Source: Microbacterium trichothecenolyticum
GTDB taxonomy: Bacteria > Actinomycetota > Actinomycetes > Actinomycetales > Microbacteriaceae
Direction of reading: 5' to 3'
Assembly (NCBI RefSeq): GCF_000956465.1
Contig: NZ_JYJA01000040.1
Span: 186,001-250,000 of the forward strand
DNA: 64,000 nucleotides
Both the position numbers and the translations under genes were made by a program. Below the pieces are notes generated by a model. The model was given only the letters and a program-made list of their open reading frames with translations, was not told where the DNA came from and searched no databases. Shown piece by piece: positions 1-10,100 of this stretch (within the stretch, counting starts at the first letter, position 1; every line of letters begins with the position of its first letter).

Positions 1-1291
1 AGATCTTGCCCACACTGCCCTCATCCGGAGCCGCGTTGCCTTCCACGCAGCTCGCCCCGAGGCCGAGCGCGTCGAGCGCGGCCGACGCGGTGGCGCAGTC
101 CTGGCCGACGTAGTCGTCCGCGACGACGTTCGCCGTGGTGGGCGTCGGCGTCGGGGTGTTCGTCGGCGTCGGGGACGGCGACGCGGACGTCTTCGTCGGG
201 TCGGGCTCCGGCTCGTTGCCCGAGTTCGCGACGACGGCCCAGATCGTTCCGATCAGCACGAGCAGCAGCAGCGCGATGAGCGCGATCAGCGGCCACGTCC
301 ACGGGCTGCGCTTCTTCTTCTCGGTCGTCTCTTCGGCGACCTCCTCGCCCGGGGCCGGCATGATGCGGGTCGCCGCGGACGTGTCGGAGCCGGAGGCGAG
401 CAGCTGGGTCGCCGCGTCGCCGGCGGCGGCCGCGCCCGCGATCGCCGGTACGGCTGCGGCGGCGGCAGCGACGTCTCCGCGGCGCAGCGCCGTGGCGGCG
501 CGCGCGACGGCGGCAGCCGAGGCGGGTCGCTCCTCGGGCTTCTTGGCGATCATCGCCATGACGAGGTTCTGCACCGGGACGGCGACCGTCGCGGGCAGCG
601 CGGGCGGCTGCTCGTTGATCTGCGCCATCGCGATCGCGACCTGCGACTCGCCCGTGAACGGACGCTTGCCCGCGAGGCACTCGTACGCGACGATGCCGAG
701 CGAGTAGATGTCGGTGGCCGGCGACGCCGGGTGTCCTGACGCCTGCTCGGGCGACAGGTACTGCACGGTGCCCATGACCTGGCCGGTGGCGGTCAGCGGC
801 ACCTGGTCGGCGATGCGCGCGATGCCGAAGTCGGTGATCTTCACACGCCCGTCGGGCGTGATGAGGAGGTTCCCGGGCTTGATGTCGCGGTGCACGAGGC
901 CCGCCGCGTGCGCGGCCTGCAGTGCGGCGGACGTCTGGGCGACGATGTCGAGCGTCTTGTCGGTCGACAGAGACCCGTCGCGCTCGAGGATCGTCGACAG
1001 CGCCTCGCCGGGGACGAGCTCCATCACGAGGAAGGCACTGCCGTTCTCCTCGCCGTAGTCGAACACGCTGGCGATGCCCTCGTGGTTGACCAGCGCCGCG
1101 TGGCGGGCCTCGGCGCGGAAGCGCTCCAGGAAGCCCGGATCGCCCATGTACTCGTCTTTGAGGATCTTGATGGCGACGGTTCGTCCGATGACGTGGTCGG
1201 TCGCCTCCCAGACCTCGCCCATGCCGCCGATCGCTATCCGCGAATCGAGTTCGTATCGGCCGCCGAAGGTCACGCCCTGCGTCGGTCTCAT
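1..1291 (-). CDS. Ser/Thr protein kinase with extracellular PASTA-like domain (3' end cut by window edge)
   Basis: Membrane kinase of the PknA/PknB family, phosphorylating cell-division and peptidoglycan proteins. The ATG at 1291 overlaps the pbpA stop by 4 nt. Visible kinase features are the glycine loop GGMGEV (about residues 22-27), VAIK with Lys42, HRDIKPGN with Asp136, and DFG with Asp154. A basic KKKR stretch leads into one membrane segment at about residues 325-345. A Thr/Pro-rich linker follows, then a partial PASTA-like repeat (VGQDCATASAALDALGL) running off the left edge after about 430 codons. PASTA repeats sense peptidoglycan fragments in this family. In mycobacteria the first kinase after pbpA (PknA) has no PASTA; here it does. 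Whether a second kinase follows lies outside the window. Confidence 0.93.
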   Translation of the reverse strand, partial: MRPTQGVTFGGRYELDSRIAIGGMGEVWEATDHVIGRTVAIKILKDEYMGDPGFLERFRAEARHAALVNHEGIASVFDYGEENGSAFLVMELVPGEALSTILERDGSLSTDKTLDIVAQTSAALQAAHAAGLVHRDIKPGNLLITPDGRVKITDFGIARIADQVPLTATGQVMGTVQYLSPEQASGHPASPATDIYSLGIVAYECLAGKRPFTGESQVAIAMAQINEQPPALPATVAVPVQNLVMAMIAKKPEERPASAAAVARAATALRRGDVAAAAAAVPAIAGAAAAGDAATQLLASGSDTSAATRIMPAPGEEVAEETTEKKKRSPWTWPLIALIALLLLVLIGTIWAVVANSGNEPEPDPTKTSASPSPTPTNTPTPTPTTANVVADDYVGQDCATASAALDALGLGASCVEGNAAPDEGSVGKI

Positions 1292-2748
1292 CGTCCCAGC
1301 ACCGCCTCCATGACCTTCTTCGCGATAGGAGCGGCGATGGTGTTGCCGCTGCCCGATTGTCCTTGCCTGCCGCCGTCCTCGACGACCACGGCGACGGCGA
1401 CCTCGGGGTTGTCGGCGGGTGCGAACCCGGTGAACCAGAGGGTGTACGGCTCATCGCCCGTGTTCTCCGCGGTACCCGTCTTTCCGGCCACGTCGACCCC
1501 GTCTATTCTTGCACCCGACGCAGCACCGTCACTGACATTGGCGACCATCATCGCCACCAGCTCGTCGGCGAGGGCCGTGTCGAGGGCACGCCCGAATTCA
1601 CTGTCGTCGAAGGTCTTCTGAACGGACAGATCCGGGCCGATCACGCGATCCACCATGCGAGGGTTCATCACGATCCCGCCGTTCGCGATGCCGGCCGACA
1701 CCATCGCCATCTGCAGGGGCGTCGCCGTGACCTGACCCTGGCCGAAGCCGCTCAGGGCGGTCTGCGCGTCGTCCTGGATGGTCCGGGGGTAGCCCGACGG
1801 CGTGGAGATGAGCGGCAGCTCGAACGACAGGTTGAAACCGTACTTCTCGGCCTCTTCGCGGATCGCGGTGTCGCCGAGCTGAACCGCGAGCTCCGCGAAC
1901 GGGATGTTGCAGCTCAGCCGCAGCGCGTCGGCGAGGGTGACGGTGTCGCCGCCGCCGCACGTGCCGCCACTCGCGTTGTGCACCACGCTCGACGACTGCG
2001 GCAGCTGGTAGGTCGCGGGGTTCGGCAGCGTCGACTGGGGCGTGTAGTCGCCCGACGCGAGGGCCGCGGAGGCGACGACGAGCTTGAACGTCGAGCCCGG
2101 CGGATTGAGATCGCCCGCGATCGCACGGTTCGACAGCGGCTTGCCGGGGTCGGCGACGAGCGCGTCGTACGCGGCGTTCACCTCGCCGGTGGCATGCGAG
2201 GCCAGCACGTTCGTGTCGTAGCTGGGGCTTGTCACCATCGCCAGGATGCGGCCGGTCGACGGCTCGATCGCGATGATCCCGCCTTGCAGGTCGCCCAGGG
2301 CCTCGTAGGCCGCCCGCTGCACGTCGGCGTCCAGTGAGAGCACGACGTTCGATCCGCGCGGCGGCTGCCCGGTGAAGATGCGCTCCACGCGCGACAGGAA
2401 CTGCGATCCCGCCGTGCCGCTGAGCTCCTGGTTCATGGCCTGCTCGATGCCGGTCGCCGAGTTCAGGGCGGGATTGATGTAGCCGGTGACCGGCGCCCAC
2501 ATGTCGGCATCCGTGTACACGCGCTGCCAGCTGTAGAGGTCGCCGGACGGCACCGACGACGCGATGGCCGAGCCGCTCGCGATGATCGATCCGCGCTGCA
2601 CCTCGTACGAGTCGTACAGCGCACGGCGGTTCGCGGGGTTCGCCGCGAGCTCGTCGGTCTGGATCACCTGGATCCAGCTCGTCGATCCGAACAGCGCGAG
2701 GAACATGATCAGCATCAGGATGCTGAGCCGGCGGAGCTCCTTCGTCAT
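1288..2748 (-). CDS. pbpA: Penicillin-binding protein, class B transpeptidase (PbpA type)
   Basis: Peptidoglycan D,D-transpeptidase acting outside the membrane. It has 486 aa with one N-terminal membrane anchor (about residues 8-28). The three active-site motifs are visible: STFK with nucleophile Ser219, SCN at 279-281, and KTG at 423-425. A dimerisation-type segment (about 50-130) precedes the transpeptidase domain. The gene starts 1 nt after the rodA stop and overlaps the kinase start by ATGA, so the three are probably translated as one unit. The pairing with RodA fits the SEDS glycosyltransferase/class B PBP partnership. Confidence 0.95.
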   Translation of the reverse strand: MTKELRRLSILMLIMFLALFGSTSWIQVIQTDELAANPANRRALYDSYEVQRGSIIASGSAIASSVPSGDLYSWQRVYTDADMWAPVTGYINPALNSATGIEQAMNQELSGTAGSQFLSRVERIFTGQPPRGSNVVLSLDADVQRAAYEALGDLQGGIIAIEPSTGRILAMVTSPSYDTNVLASHATGEVNAAYDALVADPGKPLSNRAIAGDLNPPGSTFKLVVASAALASGDYTPQSTLPNPATYQLPQSSSVVHNASGGTCGGGDTVTLADALRLSCNIPFAELAVQLGDTAIREEAEKYGFNLSFELPLISTPSGYPRTIQDDAQTALSGFGQGQVTATPLQMAMVSAGIANGGIVMNPRMVDRVIGPDLSVQKTFDDSEFGRALDTALADELVAMMVANVSDGAASGARIDGVDVAGKTGTAENTGDEPYTLWFTGFAPADNPEVAVAVVVEDGGRQGQSGSGNTIAAPIAKKVMEAVLGR

Positions 2749-2749
2749 G

Positions 2750-4144
2750 TCAGCCGATCACCACCCTCGGTCGGCTGCGGACGGCATCCGAGATGCGCAG
2801 CAGCAGGGCGACGATGATCCAGTTCGCCACGAGGGACGAACCGCCGGCCGCGAGGAACGGTGTCGTGAGTCCGGTGAGCGGGATGAGGCGGGTGACGCCG
2901 CCGACCATGATGAACACCTGCAGCGCGATCGTGAACGACAGGCCGGTCGCGAGGAGCTTGCCGAAGTCGTCCTGCCCCGCGAGACCGATGCGGATGCCGC
3001 GGCTCGTGAACACCATGTACAGGCACAGGATCGCGAACACCCCGATGAGACCGAGCTCCTCGCCGAGCGCCGGAAGGATGTAGTCGCTCTCGGCGACCGG
3101 CGTGAGGTACGGCCGCCCCTGGCCGAGGCCGGTGCCGAGCAGGCCGCCGTTCGCCATGCCGAAGATGCCGTTGACGAGCTGGTAGCTCGAGTTGTCCATC
3201 AGCTCGGGGTTGAACGCGTCGAGCCAGTTGTCGAACCGCGCGCCGACGTACGGCAGGATCCGCGACGCGAGGAACGCACCCGATACCGCGAGCACGACGC
3301 CGATGAGCACCCAGCTGGTCTTTCCCGTTGCGACGTAGAGCATCGCGACGAACATGCCGAAGATGAGCACACCGGTTCCGAGGTCGCGCTGCAGCACGAT
3401 GATGCCGAGCGACACGAGCCAGATCACCAGCAGCGGCCCGAGCTCGCGGGCGCGCGGCCAGGTCATGCCGAGGAAGCGGGTTCCCGTCGAGGTCAGGCTC
3501 TCGCGTGTGCGGACGAGGTAGCCGGCGAAGAAGATGCCGAGCGCGATCTTCGCGAGCTCGCCGGGCTGGAACGTGAAGATGCCGAGGTCGACCCAGACAT
3601 CCGCGTTGCCCCCGCCGCTGAGACCGGGGATCACCGGCAGGATCAGCAGAACGATGCCGACGAACCCGAAGATGTACGTATACCGGAACAGCACGCGGTA
3701 GTTCTTGAGGAACATCACCACGAGGATCGCCGCGACCAGGGCGATCGCCGCCCACGCGAGCTGCCGCGTCGAGAACGCGTCCCACCCGTGGCGCTCCCAG
3801 TAGAGGTCGAGCCGGTAGATCATCGCGAGGCCCAGCCCGGTGAGGAGCGTCGCGATCGGCACCACGAACGGATCGGCCGCGCGGGCGCGCAGGCGCAGCA
3901 GGATGTGCAGCGCGATCACGAGCGCGGTGAGGCCGCCGCAGTAGACGAGGAACGTCCAGTCGATCACGCCCTCGGAGCCGAGCTGCACCAGCGCGATCGC
4001 CGCGCCGTTGATCGCGAACGCGAAGATCAGGAGAGCCAGCTCGCGATTGCGCTGCGTCTGCGGAACCCGGATGCGGCGCAGCGCCCGCACCACGGCGGTG
4101 TCGGTCGAGACGGCTTCGGTGGGCGTGCCCGTGGATGTGCTCAT
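2750..4144 (-). CDS. rodA: SEDS-family peptidoglycan glycosyltransferase (RodA/FtsW)
   Basis: Polytopic membrane protein, 464 aa from the ATG at 4144, which overlaps the pstP stop by ATGA. SEDS proteins polymerise lipid II into glycan strands. I read about ten hydrophobic segments, with the family-typical stretch GVLIFGMFVAMLYVATGK mid-protein and the C-terminal GGVTRLIPLTGLTTPFLAAGG region characteristic of FtsW/RodA. An in-frame upstream extension to 4396 is rejected because it lies inside pstP and is Arg/His-rich. RodA rather than FtsW is chosen because it is coupled to pbpA outside a dcw cluster. Confidence 0.95.
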   Translation of the reverse strand: MSTSTGTPTEAVSTDTAVVRALRRIRVPQTQRNRELALLIFAFAINGAAIALVQLGSEGVIDWTFLVYCGGLTALVIALHILLRLRARAADPFVVPIATLLTGLGLAMIYRLDLYWERHGWDAFSTRQLAWAAIALVAAILVVMFLKNYRVLFRYTYIFGFVGIVLLILPVIPGLSGGGNADVWVDLGIFTFQPGELAKIALGIFFAGYLVRTRESLTSTGTRFLGMTWPRARELGPLLVIWLVSLGIIVLQRDLGTGVLIFGMFVAMLYVATGKTSWVLIGVVLAVSGAFLASRILPYVGARFDNWLDAFNPELMDNSSYQLVNGIFGMANGGLLGTGLGQGRPYLTPVAESDYILPALGEELGLIGVFAILCLYMVFTSRGIRIGLAGQDDFGKLLATGLSFTIALQVFIMVGGVTRLIPLTGLTTPFLAAGGSSLVANWIIVALLLRISDAVRSRPRVVIG

Positions 4145-5379
4145 CCGCCGCCTCCCGCCAGGTCGCTGATTCCCGACACGATCTGCCGCGCATGCGACAG
4201 GGAGTTCGCCGAGATGGTCTGCTCCACGGTCGCACGGGCGAAGTCCGAGAGCGAATCGAGGGGGATCCCGGTGTCTTCGTAGGGGGTCGACAGCGAGATC
4301 GGCCCGATGCTCTGCTGCACGCCCTGGTATATGACGACGGTGTCCTCGTCGGCGCCGACGTAGTACCGCGTCTGCGTCCACTGGTAGCCGATCCATGTGG
4401 CCCCGGCGATGATCGCGAGCACGAGCGCGACGCCGGCGATCCAGCCGATGCGGCGGCGACGCGCCCGTCGCCGGTCCTCCTCGATGAGCTCCTCGAGGAA
4501 CTCAGGCGCCGGCTCGAAGTGCGTCGGCTCGTTCGCCGCCTGGCGGTTCGGGTGCAGCCAGCTCGAGCGCCGCGGCGCGGCCGCGGGCACCTCGACGCCG
4601 ACCGGGTTCGACGCGGAGCCCACGATGGTGGGGGTCCCCGAGAAGAGCGGATGCTGTCCGCCGACGTCGACGATGACGATCGTGACGTTGTCGGGGGCGC
4701 CGCCGTCCAGGGCCTGCTTGAGCAGGTTGTCGGCCGTGCGGCCCGGGGCGAGACCCAGCCCGAGCGCCTTGGAGGTGTGCGCGTCGTCGACAACGCCCGA
4801 CAGGCCGTCCGAGCACAGCAGCCAGCGATCGCCGGGCTGCGTCGGCATGATGAACGTGTCGAGCTCGGGATCGGTGTCCATGTCGCCGAGCACGCGCATG
4901 AGCACCGAGCGGCGCGGGTGGTAACGCGCCTCTTCGGGGGTGATACGGCCCGAGTCGACGAGGCGCTGCACGAAAGTGTGGTCTGTGGTGATCTGCGTGA
5001 GGGCACCGTCGCGGAACAGGTAGATGCGCGAGTCGCCGATATGGGCGATCACGGCGTAGTCGTCCACCATGATGAGCGCGCTGACCGTGGTGCCCATGCC
5101 GGCCAGCTCCGGCCTGACGCCGACCGTGTCGACGAGGTCGACCGCGGCATCCGAGATCGCATCGCGCAGGGCCCGCTCCGCCTCGGCGGTCGAGTCGAAC
5201 GGGCGGTCCAGGCCCTCCAGGCGCGAGATCGCAAGGCTCGACGCGACATCGCCACCGGCGTGACCGCCCATGCCGTCGGCCACGACGAACAGGTTCGAGC
5301 CGGCGTACCCGGAGTCCTGGTTGTTGGAGCGCACCTTGCCGGTGTGCGAGATCGCGGCGCTCGAGCCCTGGAAGACCAT
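4141..5379 (-). CDS. pstP: PP2C-family Ser/Thr phosphatase, membrane anchored
   Basis: Metal-dependent phosphatase that reverses the kinase and dephosphorylates FHA ligands, PBPs and other partners. It has 412 aa. The catalytic domain (about 1-240) shows RSNNQD, DGMGGH (Asp35, Gly36), GDSRIYLFRDG, CSDGLSG and a final DNVTIVIVDV, the full PP2C set of metal-binding acidic residues. A basic RRRARRRR stretch leads into one membrane segment at about 313-335. The last ~75 residues would be extracellular and end in GGGG. The gene lies 18 nt after fhaB and is coupled to rodA. Confidence 0.95.
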   Translation of the reverse strand: MVFQGSSAAISHTGKVRSNNQDSGYAGSNLFVVADGMGGHAGGDVASSLAISRLEGLDRPFDSTAEAERALRDAISDAAVDLVDTVGVRPELAGMGTTVSALIMVDDYAVIAHIGDSRIYLFRDGALTQITTDHTFVQRLVDSGRITPEEARYHPRRSVLMRVLGDMDTDPELDTFIMPTQPGDRWLLCSDGLSGVVDDAHTSKALGLGLAPGRTADNLLKQALDGGAPDNVTIVIVDVGGQHPLFSGTPTIVGSASNPVGVEVPAAAPRRSSWLHPNRQAANEPTHFEPAPEFLEELIEEDRRRARRRRIGWIAGVALVLAIIAGATWIGYQWTQTRYYVGADEDTVVIYQGVQQSIGPISLSTPYEDTGIPLDSLSDFARATVEQTISANSLSHARQIVSGISDLAGGGG

Positions 5380-5397
5380 GTGCGAGGGGTCCGCCCG

Positions 5398-5937
5398 CTA
5401 CTTCCGCAGCTCGAACGTCGTCGCGCCGACCTTGATCGGGGCGCCGAGGTTCACGGGGACCGGGGCCGTCACACGCACACCGTCGTGCCAGGTGCCGTTC
5501 GTCGAGTCGAGATCCTGGATCATCCACTGGTCGCCCCACAGCACCAGGCGTGCGTGGTGGCTCGACGTGTAGTCGTCGCGGACGACGAGTCCCGACTCGC
5601 TCGAGCGGCCGATCGTGAGCGGCTCGTTGCCCAGCGGGAGCTCGAGCCCGGTCTTGGGTCCGCTCGTGATGACGATGCGCGACGCGGTGGCGGTCGTGGC
5701 GGGTCCGCCGGGCTTGGCGGCGGGGGCAGGGACTGCCGCAGCGACGGGCGCGGTCACCGACGAGGCGGCGGCACCCGACGCCATGGGCGCGGCCGCTGCG
5801 GCGGCCGCAGCATCCGGCATCCGCCTCACCTTCACGCCGAACAGGTCGGCGCGCAGCGAGTAGACGACGGCGAAGACGAACGCCCACAGCAGCACCAGGA
5901 AGCCGATGCGCAGCAGCAGCAGGGTGAGCTCGCTCAT
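5398..5937 (-). CDS. fhaB: FHA-domain protein FhaB (FipA type)
   Basis: Phosphothreonine-binding adaptor of the division kinase system. It has 179 aa from the ATG at 5937 (ATGA overlap with fhaA). A hydrophobic N-terminal anchor (residues 2-28) is followed by an Ala/Pro-rich linker and a C-terminal FHA domain. The domain carries the expected signatures: LTIGRSSESG (the Gly-Arg pair), SSHHARL (Ser/His), and DLDSTNGTWHDG. FhaB homologues recruit FtsZ/FtsQ-type division proteins. A longer in-frame reading upstream to 6294 overlaps fhaA entirely and is rejected. Confidence 0.94.
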   Translation of the reverse strand: MSELTLLLLRIGFLVLLWAFVFAVVYSLRADLFGVKVRRMPDAAAAAAAAPMASGAAASSVTAPVAAAVPAPAAKPGGPATTATASRIVITSGPKTGLELPLGNEPLTIGRSSESGLVVRDDYTSSHHARLVLWGDQWMIQDLDSTNGTWHDGVRVTAPVPVNLGAPIKVGATTFELRK

Positions 5938-6677
5938 GCCAGCGGGCCCCTCTCCTGCGCGTCGAACGCTCGTGTGGCATCGTCGACGGATGCTGCGGGC
6001 CGCGGCGCGCTCGCCTGTGCGACGACGCGGAACACGATGTCGGTGCGGCCGATGCGCACCGTGGAGTCCGGTGGCAGGGCCGCCTCGGTCACTTTGCGGC
6101 CGTCGAGCATCGTGCCGTTCGTCGAGCCCAGGTCGCGCACCATCGCGCGCTCGCCGTCCCACAGGATCTCGACGTGCTTGCGGCTGGTGCCCGAGTCGGC
6201 GACCGTGATGTCGGCGTCGCTGCCGCGGCCGATGACCGTGCGCGACTTCGTCAGCGGGATGCGGCGTCCTTCGACGTCCACGACACCGCGCCACGAGACG
6301 CGGCCGCCCTGCGCCGTCGACGACTCGACGCGAAGAGTGCCGGTCGACAACTCCTCGTCGCGGCGGATCGCGATCGTCACCGGCCCCGCGAACGAGTACC
6401 CCTGTGCTTTGGCGTGCGCATGGACGAGCGTGTCGAGCTCGTGCAGGAGCGCGTCGCCGAGAGCCGAGATGCGGTCGTCGTCGGCGGGTGACAGGCGCAC
6501 CGTGAACGTGTTCGGCGCGAGGATGCGGTCGCGGCTGACGACTGCCGCCTTCTTGTCGAGTTCGCTGCGCAGGGCCGATGCGATCTCGACAGGCTGAATG
6601 CCGCTGCGGAAGGTCTTGGCGAACGCGCTGTTGACTGCGCGCTCCAGACCTTTCTCGAAGCTGTCAAGTAGTCCCAC
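5934..6677 (-). CDS. fhaA: DUF3662-FHA protein FhaA
   Basis: Cytoplasmic phosphothreonine-binding protein, 247 aa. The N-terminal DUF3662 domain (about 1-120, beginning GLLDSFEKGLERAV) is joined to a C-terminal FHA domain (about 150-220) with TVIGRGSDADI, SRKHVEI and DLGSTNGTMLDG. In mycobacteria FhaA binds the phosphorylated pseudokinase domain of MviN/MurJ and restrains peptidoglycan synthesis. It starts with GTG at 6677, preceded by GAGGAG at a spacing of 5, and is the promoter-proximal gene of the six-gene operon. A weak TAGCAT -10-like hexamer lies about 35 nt upstream. Confidence 0.94.
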   Translation of the reverse strand: MGLLDSFEKGLERAVNSAFAKTFRSGIQPVEIASALRSELDKKAAVVSRDRILAPNTFTVRLSPADDDRISALGDALLHELDTLVHAHAKAQGYSFAGPVTIAIRRDEELSTGTLRVESSTAQGGRVSWRGVVDVEGRRIPLTKSRTVIGRGSDADITVADSGTSRKHVEILWDGERAMVRDLGSTNGTMLDGRKVTEAALPPDSTVRIGRTDIVFRVVAQASAPRPAASVDDATRAFDAQERGPLA

Positions 6678-6834
6678 GGAGCTCCTCTAGAGGGGGGTGC
6701 CGGTTGCTACATGCTAATTGCACAGGCTGTACCCGTCATGGACCGCGCCCCCGGACAGGAGAGTTCGGAAGGGGCCGCGACGCATGATATCCTCGGGAAG
6801 TTGAGTTTCGCGGGATCTCCGGATGCCGCGGCTC

Positions 6835-6918
6835 GCGCGAGTGGCGGAATAGGCAGACGCGCTGGCTTCAGGTGCCAGTGCCCGAAAGGGCGTGGGGGTT
6901 CAACTCCCCCCTCGCGCA
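6835..6918 (+). tRNA. tRNA-Leu (anticodon CAG)
   Basis: An 84-nt Class II tRNA. The acceptor arms are GCGCGAG at 6835-6841 and CTCGCGC at 6911-6917, with discriminator A at 6918. The anticodon stem CTGGC/GCCAG encloses the loop TTCAGGT, with anticodon CAG at 6869-6871, which reads CUG. A long variable arm (GCCC gaaa GGGC) and the T arm GGGGGTTCAACTCCCCC are present. CCA is not encoded. It is divergent from fhaA, and a possible TGATAT -10 element lies about 45 nt upstream. Confidence 0.96.
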
Positions 6919-6971
6919 CAGGGGGCCCTGTTCGTTTTACGAGCAGCGGTTCTCACTGAATTGCGGAAAGT

Positions 6972-7015
6972 AGCCGGTCGGAGGTCAGAACCTCCGACCG
7001 GCTTCTTCGTTTTCG
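6972..7015 (+). terminator. Rho-independent terminator after tRNA-Leu
   Basis: A perfect 13-bp stem pairs AGCCGGTCGGAGG (6972-6984) with its complement (6991-7003) around the 6-nt loop TCAGAA. TCTTCGTTTTC follows on the plus strand. This is a strong intrinsic terminator for the tRNA transcript. Confidence 0.85.
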
Positions 7016-7068
7016 CACGGAGTCGGCCGCTCCGATGCCCCGGATCTGCGCTCGCGATGACCGGCCCG

Positions 7069-7100
7069 ACTCGAGCAGCCCCTTTCGGGGCTGCTCGAGT
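7069..7100 (+). terminator. Second hairpin terminator in the tRNA/subtilase junction
   Basis: A perfect 14-bp stem pairs ACTCGAGCAGCCCC (7069-7082) with 7087-7100 around a TTTC loop, followed by TCGTGTTCTCTT. It lies between the plus-strand tRNA and the end of the minus-strand subtilase (stop at 7151), so it may stop transcription from both sides. The T-rich tail is only on the plus side. Confidence 0.7.
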
Positions 7101-7150
7101 TCGTGTTCTCTTCGGGGTTGAGGCTCGCGCCACCCTCCGTTGACGAACCC

Positions 7151-10100
7151 CTAGGCTCGGCGCCGTCGACGCGCCATGACAAGCGCGGTGCCGAGCGTCA
7201 GCGCGATGACCGCCACGATGACCGCCGTCGTCGCAATCGTCCCGCCGGTCGCCGCGAGGCCGCCGGCGCCCGTTTGTCCCGCCGGCGCGCCCGCGCTCGG
7301 CGTCCCCGCGCCGGGCTCGTCCGTCCCCGGTGTCGGCTGCTCCGTTCCGGGGTCCACCGGATCCACGACCGGCTGCAGGTCTGCGGGGGTGAGCGCGGAG
7401 GCGTAGACCACTCGGTGCGCCGAGAGGTGGATGTCAGGCGTCAGCACCTCGTACTTCGCGCGGACCCAGAACGGCGTGCCTTCGTCCGCGGGGAAGGTTC
7501 GGCTCACGACGGGCCCAGGCTCGGTGACCCTGTCGTGGCCGACCTGCTCGCTGTGAAACCGCGGGCCGTAGATGTCGGCGCCGTATCCGGCGGACAGGTC
7601 GAACCCGCTGCTGTATGCCGGGTAGCGGTTGCTGACCGTGAGTTCGATGCCCGCCGCCGCGCGTTCGGCCTCGTCGGCTGGCGGTGCCGCCGCGACGACC
7701 CAGAAGTCGTGCGACACGTGCGTTTCGGATGCGCACCGCGCGTTGCCCGGGTTGGCGTAGGAGCCGGCGAGCTGACCGTCCACGAGCACGTCGACGCCGG
7801 TGATTCCTGTGAGATCGAATGTCGCCGTCACCCTCGGCTTGTCGATCCACACCGAGCCGAACACGACCGGACCGGCGCACGTCTTGGAGCGGATCGTCGC
7901 CTGAGTGACGGCACCGACGGAGTTGTCGTAGACGAGGTCGACGGAGTTCTCGTCGTCGGGGTTCTGCGTGAGGCTGAGCGCGCTGGGCGCGGTCTCCTCC
8001 ACGGTGAACGCACGCTCCCTGAGGAGCGCGGGCCCGTCCACCCCGTCTATCCATGCACGCACCACATACGCGCCCGGAGTGAGCGGTACCGCTGAGGTCC
8101 GCGCGGAATCCGCGTCGAACATCGGGTCGCTGTACACCTCGAGGTCCTCGCGCATCGCTTCGGTGCCACCGGTGCTGGTCATCGTCGTGTGCACCGTGCC
8201 GGCGCCGCCGAACATGACCTCGGCGGAGACGGACGCTCCGCCGTCCTGGAGGTATTCGACGTTCTCGAACACATCGTGCACGATCACATGGCTGGCAACG
8301 AGCGACCCGGCGAGAGTGATCCGTCCCGCGGACACGGTCACCGTGTGGGTTCCCTCTGCCGCGTCCTCGGGCATAGTGAGCCGGCGTGCGGCCGATCCGT
8401 CGTCCGCGGTCAGGCCGCGGACCACGGTCGCGTCGTCGAGCGTGATCTCGTACGCGGCATTCGCCGGGAGCCCGGTCGTCGCCACCGTGAAGGTGCGGCC
8501 GGGGCGCACATAGCCAGGGGAGACGCTGAGCGCCGGTTCCCCTGGAGCGGCCGCCGGTTCCCCAGACGTCCGCACGTACACGTCGGTGCTCGCACCGGTC
8601 GATCCGAACAGCACGCGGCCGTAGTAGCGGAACCCCTGGGCGAGACCGTTCCACGTCACCTTGGCCGGCGACGTCTCACCCAGCTGCAGGTTGAGCTTCG
8701 CGGGGTCGATCTTCGGTTCGCCCACGTCGGGGTCGCCGCCCAGGAGGTAGGTCGTCAGCTCGTAGTCGAGGTCGCCGTCGCCGCTGAGGAAGGACACGTC
8801 GAGGACGTATTGGCCGGGTTCGAGGTCACGACGGACGATGTCCTCCTCGGGGCCGGGTGAGGTCGCCTGGTCGAGGTAGAGCAGACCCCCGAACTCGTCG
8901 ACCTTGTACAGGGCGAGGTCGAGGTCGCTCGCGGCAACCTCCCCAGCGAGTTCGAAACGCGCGGTCGTCGTGCCGTCGGGGACAACGACGACGTGACGGT
9001 CCGCTGCCGAACCGGCGGTCCCCGTGCCGCGGACCACGCGCCCTTGCACGAGTCCGGCGACAGTGACATCCACATCCATCGTCTCGCCCGCGGCGACGGG
9101 GATCTCCACGGTTCCGGACTCGCCTTCGCCGGTCACAGTTCTGGGCACGGCGATGATGCTCGGACGGACGGCCAGCGGGATCACCACGGTGTCACCGTCC
9201 GACCCCGACCAGCGCAGCGTGCCCGTGGCGAACGCGTCGAGCGGTGCGCTGGTGCGGCGGAACGTGATGGTGAATGTCTTCTCCTCGCCCGCGCCGGCGA
9301 AGTCGATACGGTTCGGACTGACGCTCACCTCGACGCCGGGGATCGACACGTCGTTCGCAATGTACGACCCGGCGCGGGTGGCCGTCACCGTGCGGGTGAC
9401 GGTCTGCACGCCGGCGAGGCTGCCCACCGCGACCGACGCGAGGTTGAGGTCGGATGGGTCGATCGGCTCGACGCCGAGGTCGGCGGCGCCGATGCCCTGC
9501 ACGTAGCCGTTCCAGTCGGCCACGCCGTTGAGGAACAGCAGGCCGGGGTCGAGGAACCTGGCGGGCCGGACCTGACCGGCTCCCTGACCGAACGGGTCGG
9601 TGTAGGCCGAGCCGTCCGCATTGAGCGTGTCGCTCGCCGTGGTCATGAGCGCAGACTTGATCTCGGACGGCGCGGCGTGCGGGTGGGCGCCGAGGTACAG
9701 CGCCGCCAGGCCGGCGATGTGGGGCGAAGCCATCGACGTTCCCGACAGCAGCTCGAACGTCGGGGCACCGCCTTCGCTGTTGCGTCCGTCGGCGAGGATG
9801 GCGACGCCAGGCGCGGTGATGTCGGGCTTGAGGATGTCTCCGCCGTCCGCGAGGACGGGGCCGCGGGATGAGAAGCCGGCCAGCTGAGGAGCGACCGGTG
9901 AGGGACGTCCCGTGGTGTTCCCGTCCTCGAACGTCGCCGTCGCCCCCTCGACCTTCGCGTAGGCGGAAAGTGCGGTGTAGACGTCGGCGTCCACATGGAT
10001 GGTCGGAACGGCGTGGATGTCGAGGTCGATCGAGTTCGCGGTCGGATTCACGAGGATCATGGCGATGCCTCCCGCACGTGCCACCTCCGCGGACTTGGCG

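Noticed and set aside
2564..4282. A 572-codon plus-strand open frame opposite rodA
   Set aside because: Highly charged low-complexity reading (mostly Glu, Arg, Asp, His) that is the reverse complement of a membrane-protein gene.
4135..6597. An 820-codon plus-strand open frame across pstP-fhaB-fhaA
   Set aside because: It is antisense to three clear genes with conserved motifs and has no recognisable domain.
6711..7143. Short open frames around tRNA-Leu and the two hairpins
   Set aside because: They read through the tRNA and terminator stems and have no ribosome binding sites or recognisable sequence.
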